A DNA stretch of 64,000 bases from Chitinophaga varians. Its GTDB lineage: Bacteria; Bacteroidota; Bacteroidia; Chitinophagales; Chitinophagaceae. The stretch spans positions 2,666,001-2,730,000 of the forward strand of contig NZ_JABAIA010000001.1 in assembly GCF_012641275.1 (NCBI RefSeq), written 5' to 3'. A program made the position numbers and the translations under genes. Below are positions 8,899 to 20,280 of the stretch, one piece after another (positions within the stretch are counted from its first letter, which is position 1; each line of letters opens with the position of its first letter). The notes under the pieces are model-generated. The model made no database searches. It worked only from the letters and a program-made list of their open reading frames with translations, and was not told the origin of the DNA.

Positions 8899-10158
8899 CT
8901 ATTTCAGTTTTTCCAGTGCTGCTTTCAGTTTTTCGAACATTTCAGGGATTTCCTGTTTCACGCAGGTGCCTACGCTGAGGCGGTACCAGGGTGAGTTTTT
9001 AGCGGCGCCGAAAGCGTAGAAAGGCACCAGGGCCAGTTTCGCTTCATTGAGGATGTAGGAGGTAACGGCGGCCTGGTCTTGCAATGCGGTGCCGTCGGCT
9101 GTGGTTTTACCTACCAGGTCCAGTTTTACGGTGAGGTAGATGGCTGCCTGTGGAGCGATCGCTTCTACAGGGTGACCGGCTTTTTTCAGGCTATCGAAGC
9201 CTTCATAGATTTTCACCAGTCTTTCTTCGATTTCGCCTTTAAAGTGCTGGAGGTATTTATCCACATTTTCTTTCTGTACGAGATAGCGGGCAGCGGCTTT
9301 TTGTTCTGCCATGGGGCTCCAGGCGCCAACGTGAGAGAGGATCGCTTTCATTTTGCCGATCACGTGGGCAGGGCCGAGGGCCCAGCCTACTCTTACGCCG
9401 GTAGCGGCAAAAGCCTTACTCATACCGTCGATGAAGATGGTGTATTCTTTCAGTTCAGGACGCAGCTGAACGGGATTGTAGTGATGTGTTTCGCCGAAGG
9501 TGAGCACCCAGTACATCTGGTCAAACATGATGTAGAGCGGCTTTTCGTTGGCACCCCTGCTTTTGTTCTCAGCGATCACCAGGTCGCAGATCTCTTCCAG
9601 CTGTTGTTTGTGGAAGGCGGTACCGGTAGGGTTCTGTGGAGAGCACAGGGCCAGGAGGGTAGCGCCTTTCAGCAGCGGTTTCAATTCGGCTGCGGTAGGC
9701 ATGAAGTCGTTTTCCGCTTTGGTTTCCAGCACTACGTGTTCTGCTTCCAGGAAGTGGGTATAGTGGTTGTTGTTCCAGGAGGGCGTAGCGTATACGATTT
9801 TCTCGCCACGGTCAACGATCGTGCGGAAAGTAGCATAAATGATGGGGCGGCCGCCGCAGGAGATCACAATTTCTTTGGCCGGATCGTAGGTCAGTCCCTC
9901 ACGCTCTGCTATAAAATCACCTACCGCTTTTCTCAGGTCGGCGATACCATCAGCCGGCGGATAGTTGGTCAGGTGTTCCTTATAGGCAGTTATGATTTCC
10001 TGTTCAAATTCAACCGGGATAGGGAACACCTTCGGGTCAAAATCGCCGATGGTGAAGTTGTAGATCTTCTCGCCCTTGGCCTGTTTCTCCTTGACTTCAG
10101 CTGCTAACTTGATGATTTCTGATCCAATCAATGTTTCGGCTAAATGAGACAGTTTCAT
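8899..10158 (-). CDS. Pyridoxal-phosphate aminotransferase, class I/II
   Basis: A 419-residue fold-type I aminotransferase of the aspartate aminotransferase group. Visible features are the substrate-binding N-terminal segment (IYNFTIGDFDPKVFPIP), the cofactor-binding YATFRTIVDRGEKIVYATPSW, the CSPQNPTGTAF motif with the conserved Asn, an aspartate in MFDQMYW, and the Schiff-base lysine in IDGMSKAFAATGVRVGWALG. The C-terminal arginine region (SPWYRLSVGTC) is present. It should move amino groups between an amino acid and 2-oxoglutarate; substrate choice is not resolved. It is a single gene with its own terminator at 8829-8853 and a -7-like element at 10202-10209. Confidence 0.9.
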   Translation of the reverse strand: MKLSHLAETLIGSEIIKLAAEVKEKQAKGEKIYNFTIGDFDPKVFPIPVEFEQEIITAYKEHLTNYPPADGIADLRKAVGDFIAEREGLTYDPAKEIVISCGGRPIIYATFRTIVDRGEKIVYATPSWNNNHYTHFLEAEHVVLETKAENDFMPTAAELKPLLKGATLLALCSPQNPTGTAFHKQQLEEICDLVIAENKSRGANEKPLYIMFDQMYWVLTFGETHHYNPVQLRPELKEYTIFIDGMSKAFAATGVRVGWALGPAHVIGKMKAILSHVGAWSPMAEQKAAARYLVQKENVDKYLQHFKGEIEERLVKIYEGFDSLKKAGHPVEAIAPQAAIYLTVKLDLVGKTTADGTALQDQAAVTSYILNEAKLALVPFYAFGAAKNSPWYRLSVGTCVKQEIPEMFEKLKAALEKLK

Positions 10159-10201
10159 AACCTGCTATTTTTTGTGGTTGTAGAATATTTTTTCAGCGCG
10201 G

Positions 10202-10209
10202 CAAAAGTA
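10202..10209 (-). promoter_or_regulatory. Putative -7 element of the aminotransferase gene
   Basis: The minus strand reads TACTTTTG (TAnnTTTG), 43 nt upstream of the ATG. No clear -33 element was seen. Confidence 0.4.
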
Positions 10210-10542
10210 ACCGATTTGAAGATAATTTAAAAGAAAAGCGATATTCTTTTTACAATCATCAATAACCATCGCCCATTGTTGGTTTTTATCTAAACCAGGT
10301 GCCGCATTTCTGCTTTTTATATAGCATTATATTATTTTTAAATGTGATTTTCTTTCGGCGCAGCCTGTGTAAAACCGCTTATATTTAGTGTATAAGATGT
10401 GATGAAATTCAGGGGAATAACAAAACTTTCTATCTTTGTTTACAGTACATTTACACCTTTTATCAGGGGTGCCATGTGAACAGACAGGCAGGAGGGCACA
10501 ACTCCCCGGCAACTAAGAATGACAAGCAAACTAATATAGACC
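10210..10542. promoter_or_regulatory. Divergent intergenic region with putative dnaN promoter
   Basis: This AT-rich 333-bp gap separates the minus-strand aminotransferase gene from dnaN. A TATCTTTG octamer at 10431-10438 matches the TAnnTTTG -7 element on the plus strand and would give a leader of about 100 nt. No gene is apparent. Confidence 0.4.
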
Positions 10543-11661
10543 ATGAAATTTATTGTTTCTTCCTCTACTTTATTAAAACAATTACAACAGATCAGCGGTG
10601 TTATCAATTCCAACACAGTATTACCCATACTGGAGGATTTCCTGTTCCTGATTGATAAAAATGAGCTGACCGTAGTTGCAACTGATCTTGAAACCGTTAT
10701 GCGGGTGAAGCTGGAGGTGGAAGCCAAAGAGAACGGACGGATCTGTATCCCGGCCAAGATTTTGATGGACTCCCTGAAAAATCTGCCTGACCAGCCGCTG
10801 ACTTTTCACATTGACCTGAATTCCTACGCCGTGGAAATCACTTCAGACAATGGCAAGTACAAGGTAATGGGAGAAAATCCGGAAAACTTCCCCAAAGAGC
10901 CGGCTGCTGACGACACCACGTCTTTTACGATGAGATCTACAGCACTGGTAACAGCGATCAACAAAACACTCTTTGCCGTTAGCAACGACGATCTCCGCCC
11001 GGCCATGACCGGCGTTTTCTTCGAGCTCGGCACGGAAAGCCTCACATTTGTTGCTACAGATGCGCACCGCCTGGTGAAATATGTAAGAACAGATGCGAAG
11101 TGCCCGCAGGCAGACACGTTCATCGTGCCTAAAAAACCGCTGAACCTGCTGAAATCCGCACTGCCGGACAACGATTCTGAAATCAAGGTTTCTTACAGCC
11201 AGAACCACTTCTTCGTACAGCACGAAGGCGCACAGATGATCTGCCGCCTCATCGATGCCCGTTTCCCGGACTATAAAGTGGTGATCCCTAAAGACAACCC
11301 TTACCGCCTCACCGTGGTAAAAAGCGATTTCCAGAACGCCCTGAAACGTGTAGGCGTGTTCGCTAACAAAAGCACCAACCAGGTAGCACTGAATATTACC
11401 GGCAGCGAACTGCAGCTCTCCGCACAGGATGTTGACTTCTCCTTTGAAGGCAACGAACGTATGAGCTGTCAGTACACCGGCGACGATATGCAGATCGCCT
11501 TCAATGCCAAATTCCTCATCGAAATGCTGAATGCTGCTGAAGGTGATGAAGTGACCATCGAACTGGCCACTGCCACCAAAGCCGGTATCCTCAAACCTTC
11601 CGAAAAAGAGGAAAATGAAGACCTGCTGATGCTGGTAATGCCGCTCATGCTGAACAACTAA
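10543..11661 (+). CDS. dnaN: DNA polymerase III sliding clamp, beta subunit
   Basis: A 372-residue protein, the normal length for the clamp, with three tandem clamp domains. It begins MKFIVSSSTLLKQLQQISGVINSNTVLPILEDFLF, contains the family signatures VVATDLETVM, VFFELGTESLTFVATDAHRLVKY and MICRLIDARFPDYKVVIP, and ends near VMPLML, the conserved C-terminal segment facing the protein-binding cleft. It forms a dimeric ring that tethers DNA polymerase and other clamp-binding proteins to DNA. It is not next to dnaA or recF here, which is common in Bacteroidota. A strong terminator follows at 11736-11766, so it is probably monocistronic. Confidence 0.97.
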   Translation: MKFIVSSSTLLKQLQQISGVINSNTVLPILEDFLFLIDKNELTVVATDLETVMRVKLEVEAKENGRICIPAKILMDSLKNLPDQPLTFHIDLNSYAVEITSDNGKYKVMGENPENFPKEPAADDTTSFTMRSTALVTAINKTLFAVSNDDLRPAMTGVFFELGTESLTFVATDAHRLVKYVRTDAKCPQADTFIVPKKPLNLLKSALPDNDSEIKVSYSQNHFFVQHEGAQMICRLIDARFPDYKVVIPKDNPYRLTVVKSDFQNALKRVGVFANKSTNQVALNITGSELQLSAQDVDFSFEGNERMSCQYTGDDMQIAFNAKFLIEMLNAAEGDEVTIELATATKAGILKPSEKEENEDLLMLVMPLMLNN

Positions 11662-11735
11662 TACCCGCTTTTCAGCCGCTAAAGTGAACGGCTACACTAA
11701 AAGCCATATGCTTATAGCTAAAAGTTTATATATAA

Positions 11736-11766
11736 AGCAATCTCTTCCAAAGAGGTTGCTTTTTTC
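11736..11766 (+). terminator. Rho-independent terminator of dnaN
   Basis: agcaatctctt pairs with aagaggttgct (one wobble) around a short loop, followed by TTTTTTC. Confidence 0.85.
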
Positions 11767-11989
11767 TTTGCCAGTGGCGGAAAAGAGCGCTTATTTATTC
11801 CCCAAAAAGTCGTAATTTTTAACCGGGGTAAACAGGAAAAACAGCTTATAGGAATACAGAGACAATCACTGATTTAATTTATTATACCCCACCTATCCAC
11901 CCGTTTGATATTGTTGGCCTGGCCGGAAAACCTTGATAATTTCAGAAAGCAGAGAACACACATTTCCCGGATATATCTTATTACCAGTT
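11767..11989. other. Intergenic region upstream of the desaturase-like gene
   Basis: No gene or clear promoter was seen. An in-frame TTG at 11933 could extend the downstream gene, but the added residues look non-coding. Confidence 0.4.
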
Positions 11990-12832
11990 ATGGTAACGTT
12001 TTTTGAAAATATTCCGTCTTATTACCGTACCGCTATCCTGGTAGGCGGTTTACTGTTGTTGTGGATCATCGAAGGGTTCTTTCCCCGTTTCACCTTCCGC
12101 GGCAGCAAATACCGGCATGCCGGTACCAACCTGTTTTTCACCCTCACCACCGTGATCGTGAATACCGGATTTGCGTTCCTGATCGTAAAGGCTTCACAAT
12201 GGACCAGCAACGCCCGCTTCGGGCTCTTATACTGGCTGCACCTGCCCCTGTGGCTGCATACCCTGCTGGCCATCCTGATGCTGGACCTGATAGGTGCCTA
12301 CCTCATTCACCTGGTGCAACATAAAATAGGGTGGATGTGGCAGTTCCATAAAATACACCACATCGATACACAAATAGACGCCACCACTGCGTTACGCCAT
12401 CACCCGGTGGAAAGCCTCTTCCGCGTGGGTGCGCTTCTACTGGCCATTCTCTCCATGGGCGTGCCGTTCTGGATGGTCATGTTTTACCAGTCACTCTCTG
12501 CATTTATGTCACAGTTTAACCACGCCAACATCAGACTGCCTAAAGGGCTTGATAACGCCCTCAGCTGGATTATCGTTTCCCCTGACATGCATAAGGTGCA
12601 CCACAGCCATTATCAGCCGGAAACAGACTCCAATTACGCCAATATCTTCTCGATATGGGACCGCATTTTCGGCACCTTCATTTTTATCCCGGATACCACC
12701 TCCATCCGATACGGGCTGGACGAATACCGGGACAACCGTTACCAGGAAGTAGGGCCGCTCCTGAAAGTACCCTGGGAACAATCCACCGTAGCCAACAATG
12801 ATAAGATAAGTGGAGTGAGCAGTAACCTGTAG
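11990..12832 (+). CDS. Sterol desaturase / fatty acid hydroxylase family membrane protein
   Basis: About 280 residues from the ATG at 11990; a TTG 57 nt upstream is less likely. Several hydrophobic segments (RTAILVGGLLLLWIIEGFF, HTLLAILMLDLIGAYLIHLV and others) surround the histidine clusters that bind the di-iron centre in this family: HLVQH, HKIHH, HH (in LRHHP) and MHKVHHSH. Members hydroxylate or desaturate membrane lipids such as carotenoids, sphingolipids or sterol-like molecules; the substrate is unknown here. It stands alone in its direction with a small membrane protein gene 36 nt downstream. Confidence 0.88.
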   Translation: MVTFFENIPSYYRTAILVGGLLLLWIIEGFFPRFTFRGSKYRHAGTNLFFTLTTVIVNTGFAFLIVKASQWTSNARFGLLYWLHLPLWLHTLLAILMLDLIGAYLIHLVQHKIGWMWQFHKIHHIDTQIDATTALRHHPVESLFRVGALLLAILSMGVPFWMVMFYQSLSAFMSQFNHANIRLPKGLDNALSWIIVSPDMHKVHHSHYQPETDSNYANIFSIWDRIFGTFIFIPDTTSIRYGLDEYRDNRYQEVGPLLKVPWEQSTVANNDKISGVSSNL

Positions 12833-12868
12833 ACTGTATTCTTTTACCTGTTTATTAAATCCGAACAT

Positions 12869-13120
12869 ATGCAACACTCAACAGCACTCACAAAAACAGC
12901 CTGCATTGCAGCATTGGTCATCGGCGTCCTCTCAGCAGCATTTGCTTTTGCCACCAAAACGCCCACCTATGCCGTCGCCTCCGGCGCAGCAGCAGGTATA
13001 GTAGGCCTCGTATCCCTGTATATCGGCAGAAAAAATATTGATGATATGCAGCTGGCCGCTGCCGGCATCTTTATGGCTGTAGTAGCCTGCCTGGTAGGAC
13101 TCTGGCAAATGTATAACTAA
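12869..13120 (+). CDS. Small integral membrane protein of unknown function
   Basis: 83 residues with three hydrophobic stretches: CIAALVIGVLSAAFAFAT, YAVASGAAAGIVGLVSLYI and QLAAAGIFMAVVACLVGLW. There is no recognisable catalytic motif. It lies 36 nt after the desaturase-like gene in the same direction and may be co-transcribed. It is convergent with the lipoprotein gene at 13129 with only 8 nt between stops. Confidence 0.65.
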   Translation: MQHSTALTKTACIAALVIGVLSAAFAFATKTPTYAVASGAAAGIVGLVSLYIGRKNIDDMQLAAAGIFMAVVACLVGLWQMYN

Positions 13121-13128
13121 AGACATGA

Positions 13129-13608
13129 CTAGCGGCTCCGGCGATACCGGTCTGTATACCCCTCCGCTGCCTTCAACGGAAACAGCACCAGTGATGTGTC
13201 GGACAGCTCCCTGATAATGGTGGTGTCTATAACGGCAGCCGTATCCTTTACGCCTTCCGAATGGCTCCATAAAAACAGCGTGTCATTGTTCAACGCCCAT
13301 TTTTCATATACCAGCGTATACATGTTGATAGACTTTGCAGTACCGTTCCTGCGCAGCTGAAACCCCTGCATCTCCTTGTCCAGCCCTGCTACAGGCTGTA
13401 TCCATTTCCCTATGAGCTTAGCTGTGTCCACCCGCAGCGTATCAGTTACAGCAGCGATGCTGTCGGTAACGCCGGCATTGCTGCTGTCTGTAACCACTAC
13501 CAGGCTGCTGTCGTGCGCTGCCTCTTCCGGCACAGGTGCTTTCTTTGACTTACACGCTACCAATAACAATAATAATGGCAATAGTGACGGTAACTGTTTT
13601 ATTAACAT
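13129..13608 (-). CDS. Lipocalin-like lipoprotein
   Basis: 159 residues with a lipoprotein signal (LLPLLLLLVAC) and a short Ser/Thr/Asp-rich linker. The C-terminal half begins LIGKWIQPVAG and continues with beta-strand-like segments (GFQLRRNGTAKSINMYTLVYEKWALNNDTLFLW), the pattern of the small Bacteroidota lipocalin-like family. It is probably anchored to the outer membrane. Ligand and role are unknown. Confidence 0.65.
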   Translation of the reverse strand: MLIKQLPSLLPLLLLLVACKSKKAPVPEEAAHDSSLVVVTDSSNAGVTDSIAAVTDTLRVDTAKLIGKWIQPVAGLDKEMQGFQLRRNGTAKSINMYTLVYEKWALNNDTLFLWSHSEGVKDTAAVIDTTIIRELSDTSLVLFPLKAAEGYTDRYRRSR

Positions 13609-13898
13609 GAAACTAAATTACGAATTACCGGTATATGCGAAAGATATTTTTTAACCCCACCGTCAATCAGGCTGTGCGCTCCTCCTTATTCTTTTCAACA
13701 TCGTTAGCTTATCACGGCCAGTCATACATACTAAATCATATCGGATATCGCTCAACACCCACATATTTCGTATAACCGTTTACGTTATTAAAAGCTATTT
13801 ATCCGGATTCTTTTTTGGGGTATGATTGCCACAGCCATCCGTCGCCCGGAAAATTATCCTCCTGCAATTATTATTTTTTTCTTACTTTTATCCCTCAC
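13609..13898. other. Intergenic region ahead of the thiamine operon
   Basis: AT-rich sequence with no gene. It must contain the promoter for the riboswitch transcript, but no motif stands out beyond a T-rich stretch at about 13869-13890. Confidence 0.4.
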
Positions 13899-13992
13899 TT
13901 TAGGGGTGTTTATCCCGTACCCGGGATAAGCTGAGATGATACCCTCAGTACCTGAAGCAGCTCATACTGCCGTAGGGAAAAGTAACTGAACT
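13899..13992 (+). promoter_or_regulatory. TPP riboswitch (THI element)
   Basis: The conserved elements appear in order: taggggtg at 13901, an extra stem (tatcccg/cgggata), the pyrimidine-sensing CTGAGATGATACCC (13931-13944), then ACCTGAAGCAGCTCATACTGCCGTAGGGAA, shown here only by its landmarks ACCTGA (13950) and GTAGGGAA (13972). It lies about 60 nt upstream of thiS. TPP binding is expected to reduce expression of the thi operon. No obvious terminator hairpin follows it, so control may act on translation. Confidence 0.95.
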
Positions 13993-14045
13993 TTCTCATC
14001 TTCCACATCCTTAAAGTTTATTGTTTCACTTAAATTCCAACACGC

Positions 14046-14249
14046 ATGGAAGTGCTTGTAAACAATAAACTTTATGCGGTGCAGCAAGGAATAACCATTG
14101 CTGCGCTCTTACAGTTTATTCAACTCTCCGCCCAAAAAGGTATTGCTGTTGCGGTCAACGACCAGGTGGTCCCGCGAAACTCGTGGAATGACCAGCCATT
14201 GCAGCCGTCAGACAGTATCACGATCATCCGCGCCACTCAGGGCGGATAG
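14046..14249 (+). CDS. thiS: Sulfur carrier protein ThiS
   Basis: 67 residues with a beta-grasp ubiquitin-like pattern (MEVLVNNKLYAVQQGITIAALLQFI), the Asp/Ser-rich DSITIIRATQ region and the obligatory C-terminal Gly-Gly. Its C-terminus is adenylated and converted to a thiocarboxylate that gives sulfur to the thiazole ring made by ThiG. It is the first gene after the TPP riboswitch. The usual adenylating enzyme ThiF is not encoded in this operon. Confidence 0.95.
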   Translation: MEVLVNNKLYAVQQGITIAALLQFIQLSAQKGIAVAVNDQVVPRNSWNDQPLQPSDSITIIRATQGG

Positions 14250-14295
14250 TTCGGTTTCCTTATTTCGTTTAACCATTACCGTTATATATGCATAA

Positions 14296-16188
<1,893 letters not shown>

Positions 16189-16200
16189 AACCAGCTGCCG

Positions 16201-16794
16201 ATGATTTGGGTCGTCACCTCACCAGAACGTATATACGAAGAAGAAAAGATCGTCGCCGATCTGTTACAGGCAGGCGCCAGCTACATTCTGCTGCGCAAAC
16301 CCTCCTGGCAAACGGCCGACTATCTGGCCTTCCTGGAGAAAACAGCGCCGGAATGGCATCCGCGTATCATTGTCCGCGATCAGCCTGACATCAGCAGCCG
16401 GTTCGCGGCAGGAGGGCTGCATCTCAGCGAGAAAGCCCGCTACAGTACCGATGCCCCCGCGCTCTCACGGTTCCCGCTGTGCAGCACCGGCATACATGAT
16501 ACCACGGCTATTGCCACGATGCCGCCGCACTTTTCCGTACTGCTGCTCAGCCCTGTTTTCGACAGTATCTCCAAAACCGGTCACCATGGCCGCTTTGCGC
16601 AGCCTCTTCCAGACAAGCAGGGCAGACAGGTACTCGCACTGGGAGGGGTGGACGCCTCCAACATTCATCAGCTGAAAGCCTGGCATTTCGATGGCGCCGC
16701 CGTATTAGGCGCCATCTGGCAACAACCCGGCAAAGCAGTCACCATTTATCAGCGCATACAACAACGATGGAACAGCAACGACCAGTCGTCATGA
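16201..16794 (+). CDS. Thiamine phosphate synthase-like protein (ThiE/TenI family)
   Basis: 197 residues of the ThiE/TenI TIM-barrel family, shorter and more divergent than the second ThiE-like gene at 17516. Family marks are QAGASYILLRKP, the IIVRDQPDI strand, GGLHLSEKARY, and SPVFDSISKTGHHG as the counterpart of the phosphate-binding GPxFxTxTK region. VLALGGVDASNI and GAAVLGAIW follow. It could couple pyrimidine and thiazole, or act like TenI in aromatising the thiazole phosphate. Its place between thiC and thiD and its 28-nt overlap with thiD argue for a thiamine role; the exact step is inferred. Confidence 0.8.
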   Translation: MIWVVTSPERIYEEEKIVADLLQAGASYILLRKPSWQTADYLAFLEKTAPEWHPRIIVRDQPDISSRFAAGGLHLSEKARYSTDAPALSRFPLCSTGIHDTTAIATMPPHFSVLLLSPVFDSISKTGHHGRFAQPLPDKQGRQVLALGGVDASNIHQLKAWHFDGAAVLGAIWQQPGKAVTIYQRIQQRWNSNDQSS

Positions 16795-17519
16795 GCTTTG
16801 CAGGCCTCGACCCCAGCGGGGGAGCCGGTCTGCTGGCAGACATCAAGACTTTTGAGCAGCACCGCGTGTATGGCCTCGGCGTATGCACGGCACTTACCAT
16901 ACAAACCGCCAGCGACTTCATTTCCGTGGACTGGCTATCACTGCCACGTATCCTGGCGCAGGCAAAGCCGCTGCTGGCCACCGAAACGGTGGCCTACTGC
17001 AAGATCGGCATCATGACAGATGTACAGTCCCTGCTGGAACTGGTACGTGCCATCAGGTTGCTGTCGCCCGGTATCCGCATTATCGTTGACCCGGTGCTGA
17101 AAGCCTCTGCCGGACATGCTTTTCACAGCAGCATCCCGAGGCAGGCATGGCAGGAGCTGCTGCCAGAGCTGTACCTGATCACGCCCAACTATCACGAAGC
17201 CATGCTGCTGGCGGGCCTCGACGATGGCGACGCGGCAGCGAAACAGCTATCTGCCCACTGTGCGGTACTGCTCAAAGGGGGCCATCATCAGGCAAGGCCC
17301 GGAGAGGATACGCTGTACACCGGCAACGAAGAACAGCGGTTTTCCGCCGGCACCCAGCGGGTATATCCCAAACACGGATCAGGCTGCGTGTTGTCTGCCG
17401 CCATCACGGCCAATCTGGCACTTGGCCATTCACTTTCCGACGCATGTGCTAACGCCAAAGCCTATACGGAAAATTTATTGTCCAGTCATCCTTCATTAAC
17501 CGGATATCATCACATATGA
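16767..17519 (+). CDS. thiD: Hydroxymethylpyrimidine/phosphomethylpyrimidine kinase ThiD
   Basis: 250 residues of the ribokinase-like fold. It starts QQRPVVMSFAGLDPSGGAGLLADIKTF, the standard ThiD substrate-binding motif, and ends with the anion-hole signature KHGSGCVLSAAITANLALG containing the catalytic cysteine region. It phosphorylates HMP and HMP-phosphate to the diphosphate used by ThiE. It overlaps the upstream ThiE-like gene by 28 nt and the downstream thiE by 4 nt (ATGA), so translation is probably coupled. Confidence 0.95.
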   Translation: MEQQRPVVMSFAGLDPSGGAGLLADIKTFEQHRVYGLGVCTALTIQTASDFISVDWLSLPRILAQAKPLLATETVAYCKIGIMTDVQSLLELVRAIRLLSPGIRIIVDPVLKASAGHAFHSSIPRQAWQELLPELYLITPNYHEAMLLAGLDDGDAAAKQLSAHCAVLLKGGHHQARPGEDTLYTGNEEQRFSAGTQRVYPKHGSGCVLSAAITANLALGHSLSDACANAKAYTENLLSSHPSLTGYHHI

Positions 17520-18145
17520 TCAACAAACTGCATTATATCTCCCAGCAAACAGACCGGCGCAGCCACCTCGATAACATCCGGGCGGCGTGCGACGCCGGCT
17601 GTCAGCTGGTACAACTGCGCATTAAAAACGAAACGCACGAAAACGTGCTGCCGGTAGCTACTGCCGCCAAAGCCCTCTGCGACCGGTACAACGTGTCGCT
17701 GATCATCAACGATTATCCGCATATAGCCGTTGCCGTTGACGCCGCCGGTGTGCACGTTGGCCTCCAGGACATGACGGTGGCCGCTGCGAGGGCTATCGTA
17801 GGCACCGATAAAATAGTCGGTGGCACCGCCAATACACTCTCCGATGTGCTCACACACGTTAAGAACGGCGCCAGTTATGTAGGCCTTGGGCCTTTCCGTT
17901 TCACCACCACCAAACAAAACCTCAGCCCCATCCTGGGCATTGAAGGTTATCAGGCGATCATGGCCGCCTTGCGCGAGCAGCAGATCAATACGCCGGTAGT
18001 GGCCATTGGCGGAATTATGGAATCAGACATTCCCGCCATTATACAGACCGGCATCCATGGCATAGCCGTGAGCGGGCTGATTACACAGGCAACCGGGCAA
18101 CGGTTGCTGGTACAACATATTTATGACCTTTTAAACAAACAGTGA
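17516..18145 (+). CDS. thiE: Thiamine phosphate synthase ThiE
   Basis: 209 residues of the ThiE TIM barrel with all the expected loops: [14 protein letters not shown] for the pyrimidine pyrophosphate, [50 protein letters not shown] for the thiazole phosphate, and VVAIGGI near the C-terminus. It joins HMP-PP with thiazole phosphate. It is more canonical than the paralogue at 16201-16794 and is the better candidate for the main synthase. It overlaps thiG (TGATG). Confidence 0.93.
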   Translation: MINKLHYISQQTDRRSHLDNIRAACDAGCQLVQLRIKNETHENVLPVATAAKALCDRYNVSLIINDYPHIAVAVDAAGVHVGLQDMTVAAARAIVGTDKIVGGTANTLSDVLTHVKNGASYVGLGPFRFTTTKQNLSPILGIEGYQAIMAALREQQINTPVVAIGGIMESDIPAIIQTGIHGIAVSGLITQATGQRLLVQHIYDLLNKQ

Positions 18146-18921
18146 TGACACAACCACTCACCATCGCAGGCCGGACATTTACCTCCCGCCTGTTTACCGG
18201 CACCGGCAAGTTTGCCTCCGCCCCGCTGATGGAAGAAGCCCTGCTGGCCTCCGGCAGCGAGCTGGTGACCGTCGCCCTGAAGCGGGTGGACCTGCAACAG
18301 CAGGCAGATGACCTGTTGCGGCATCTGCATCATCCGCATATACAGCTGCTGCCCAATACCTCCGGCGTACGTACCGCCAAAGAAGCCGTTTATGCCGCTC
18401 AGCTGGCGCGGGAAGCACTCGAAACCAACTGGATAAAACTGGAAATACATCCTGATCCCCGTTACCTGATGCCCGACCCGGTAGAAACCCTGCTGGCCGC
18501 CACGGAGCTGGTAAAACTGGGCTTCGTGGTATTGCCCTATGTACACGCAGACCCGGTGCTGTGCAAAAGGCTCGAAGACGCAGGTACCGCAGCTGTTATG
18601 CCGCTTGGCTCACCTATTGGCAGCAACAAGGGGCTCCGTACCGCCGACTTCCTTGAAATCATCATCGCACAAAGCAATGTGCCCGTAGTGGTAGACGCCG
18701 GCATCGGCACGCCCTCTCATGCCGCCATGGCCATGGAAATGGGCGCAGACGCCGTTCTTGTCAACACTGCACTGGCAGTGGCCAAAGACCCGGTAAAAAT
18801 GGCCGCGGCCTTCAGAGCGGGCGTGGAAGCCGGCCGCATGGCCTATGAAGCCGGCCTGGCGCCCACCAGTACCCACGCCATCGCCTCCAGCCCGCTGGTG
18901 GCTTTTCTCGACGAAGCTTAA
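18145..18921 (+). CDS. thiG: Thiazole synthase ThiG
   Basis: 258 residues from the ATG that overlaps the thiE stop; a GTG one codon earlier is possible. The TIM barrel shows [12 protein letters not shown], the Schiff-base lysine in [53 protein letters not shown] and [29 protein letters not shown]. It builds the thiazole from deoxyxylulose phosphate, dehydroglycine (made by ThiH) and ThiS-thiocarboxylate. It stands 14 nt before thiH. Confidence 0.96.
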   Translation: MTQPLTIAGRTFTSRLFTGTGKFASAPLMEEALLASGSELVTVALKRVDLQQQADDLLRHLHHPHIQLLPNTSGVRTAKEAVYAAQLAREALETNWIKLEIHPDPRYLMPDPVETLLAATELVKLGFVVLPYVHADPVLCKRLEDAGTAAVMPLGSPIGSNKGLRTADFLEIIIAQSNVPVVVDAGIGTPSHAAMAMEMGADAVLVNTALAVAKDPVKMAAAFRAGVEAGRMAYEAGLAPTSTHAIASSPLVAFLDEA

Positions 18922-18935
18922 TCAAAACTGCGATC

Positions 18936-20042
18936 ATGTTTAAAGACATTTTTGAGCAATATCAATGGGACGAGGTAAAGGCAGGCATCTACGACAAAAC
19001 AGCCGCAGATGTGGAGCAGGCCCTGCATAACCAGCGCCGCACCCTCGATGATTTTGCCGCCCTCATTTCACCTGCGGCAGCCGCCTACCTGCAACCAATG
19101 GCTGAAATGAGCCATCAGCGCACCCTGCAGCGCTTTGGCAATACCATGCAGTTATATATCCCCATGTATCTCTCCAATGAATGCCAGAATATCTGCACCT
19201 ACTGCGGCTTTAGCCTGGACAATAAGATCCGGCGCAAAACCCTCAGCCCAGCGGAGATACTACAGGAAACGGCCGTCATCAAAGAGATGGGATATGACCA
19301 TGTGCTGCTGGTAACCGGCGAAGCACATCAGATAGTAGGCCTCGACTACTTCAAAAAAACACTGCAACTGTTACGTCCCCATTTTGCCCATATCTCCATG
19401 GAAGTGCAACCGATGGACGAGGCGGATTACGCCGCCCTGATACCGTTGGGGCTACATGCCGTGCTGGTATATCAGGAAACCTACCATCAGGAGGACTATA
19501 AAAAGCATCATCCCAAAGGACGCAAATCATCGTTTCAATACCGGCTGGAAACGCCCGACAGACTGGGCCGCGCCGGCATTCATAAAATGGGGCTGGGGGT
19601 GTTGATAGGTCTTGAAGACTGGCGTACCGACAGCTTTTTTACAGCACTGCATCTTCAGTATCTCGAAAAAAAATACTGGCAAACGCGGTACAGCATTTCT
19701 TTTCCACGCCTGCGTCCCTTCTCCGGCGGACTGGAACCTAAAGTGGAAATGAATGACCGGGAGCTGGTACAACTCATCTGCGCTTACCGCCTTTTTAATC
19801 AGGAAGTGGAACTGAGTATTTCCACCCGGGAACGGGAATCTTTCAGGGACCACATTATCCGGCTCGGCATTACCAGTATGAGCGCCGGATCACGCACCAA
19901 TCCCGGAGGCTACGCCGCCGACCGGCAATCGCTTGAACAGTTTGAAATATCCGACGAACGAAGCGCAGCCGCCATCGCCGCCATGTTGAAAAACAGCGGT
20001 TATGAACCGGTATGGAAAGACTGGGACCAGGTATTGGGCTAA
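18936..20042 (+). CDS. thiH: 2-iminoacetate synthase ThiH (radical SAM)
   Basis: 368 residues. The radical-SAM cysteines are at about 83, 87 and 90 (NECQNICTYCGF). Later segments include HVLLVTGEAH, YQETYHQEDYKKHHPKG, MGLGVLIGLEDWRTDSF and the C-terminal SAGSRTNPGGY. It cleaves tyrosine to dehydroglycine for ThiG, the anaerobic-type route; no ThiO oxidase is encoded here. It is the last gene of the thi operon and is followed by a clear terminator. Confidence 0.96.
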   Translation: MFKDIFEQYQWDEVKAGIYDKTAADVEQALHNQRRTLDDFAALISPAAAAYLQPMAEMSHQRTLQRFGNTMQLYIPMYLSNECQNICTYCGFSLDNKIRRKTLSPAEILQETAVIKEMGYDHVLLVTGEAHQIVGLDYFKKTLQLLRPHFAHISMEVQPMDEADYAALIPLGLHAVLVYQETYHQEDYKKHHPKGRKSSFQYRLETPDRLGRAGIHKMGLGVLIGLEDWRTDSFFTALHLQYLEKKYWQTRYSISFPRLRPFSGGLEPKVEMNDRELVQLICAYRLFNQEVELSISTRERESFRDHIIRLGITSMSAGSRTNPGGYAADRQSLEQFEISDERSAAAIAAMLKNSGYEPVWKDWDQVLG

Positions 20043-20050
20043 CATAAAAG

Positions 20051-20080
20051 AAGGTGGCCACCGGGCCACCTTTGTTGTTT
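20051..20080 (+). terminator. Rho-independent terminator of the thi operon
   Basis: aaggtggcc (20051-20059) pairs with ggccacctt (20064-20072) around accg, followed by TGTTGTTTTTC, 8 nt after the thiH stop. Confidence 0.85.
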
Positions 20081-20280
20081 TTCATAGCTGGTTAAAAGCA
20101 ATATTACAAGGGGTAATAACTTCTCTCAATCTCTTTAAAGATAAGATGAGCGCAGATATAAAAGTAGTGTGCATTAAAAATGAACAAAATGAACAGATTT
20201 TATGAACGGTGAACAAAATTCCCGGTTTCCGGGCTGTCAGCGGCATCGTTGTGCGGGAAACCAGGTTCGGTTACAGGCAT
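20081..20280. other. Intergenic region without a gene
   Basis: AT-rich sequence between two terminators facing each other. The word aaaatgaac recurs here and at about 20425-20440, but no gene or defined element is seen. Confidence 0.4.
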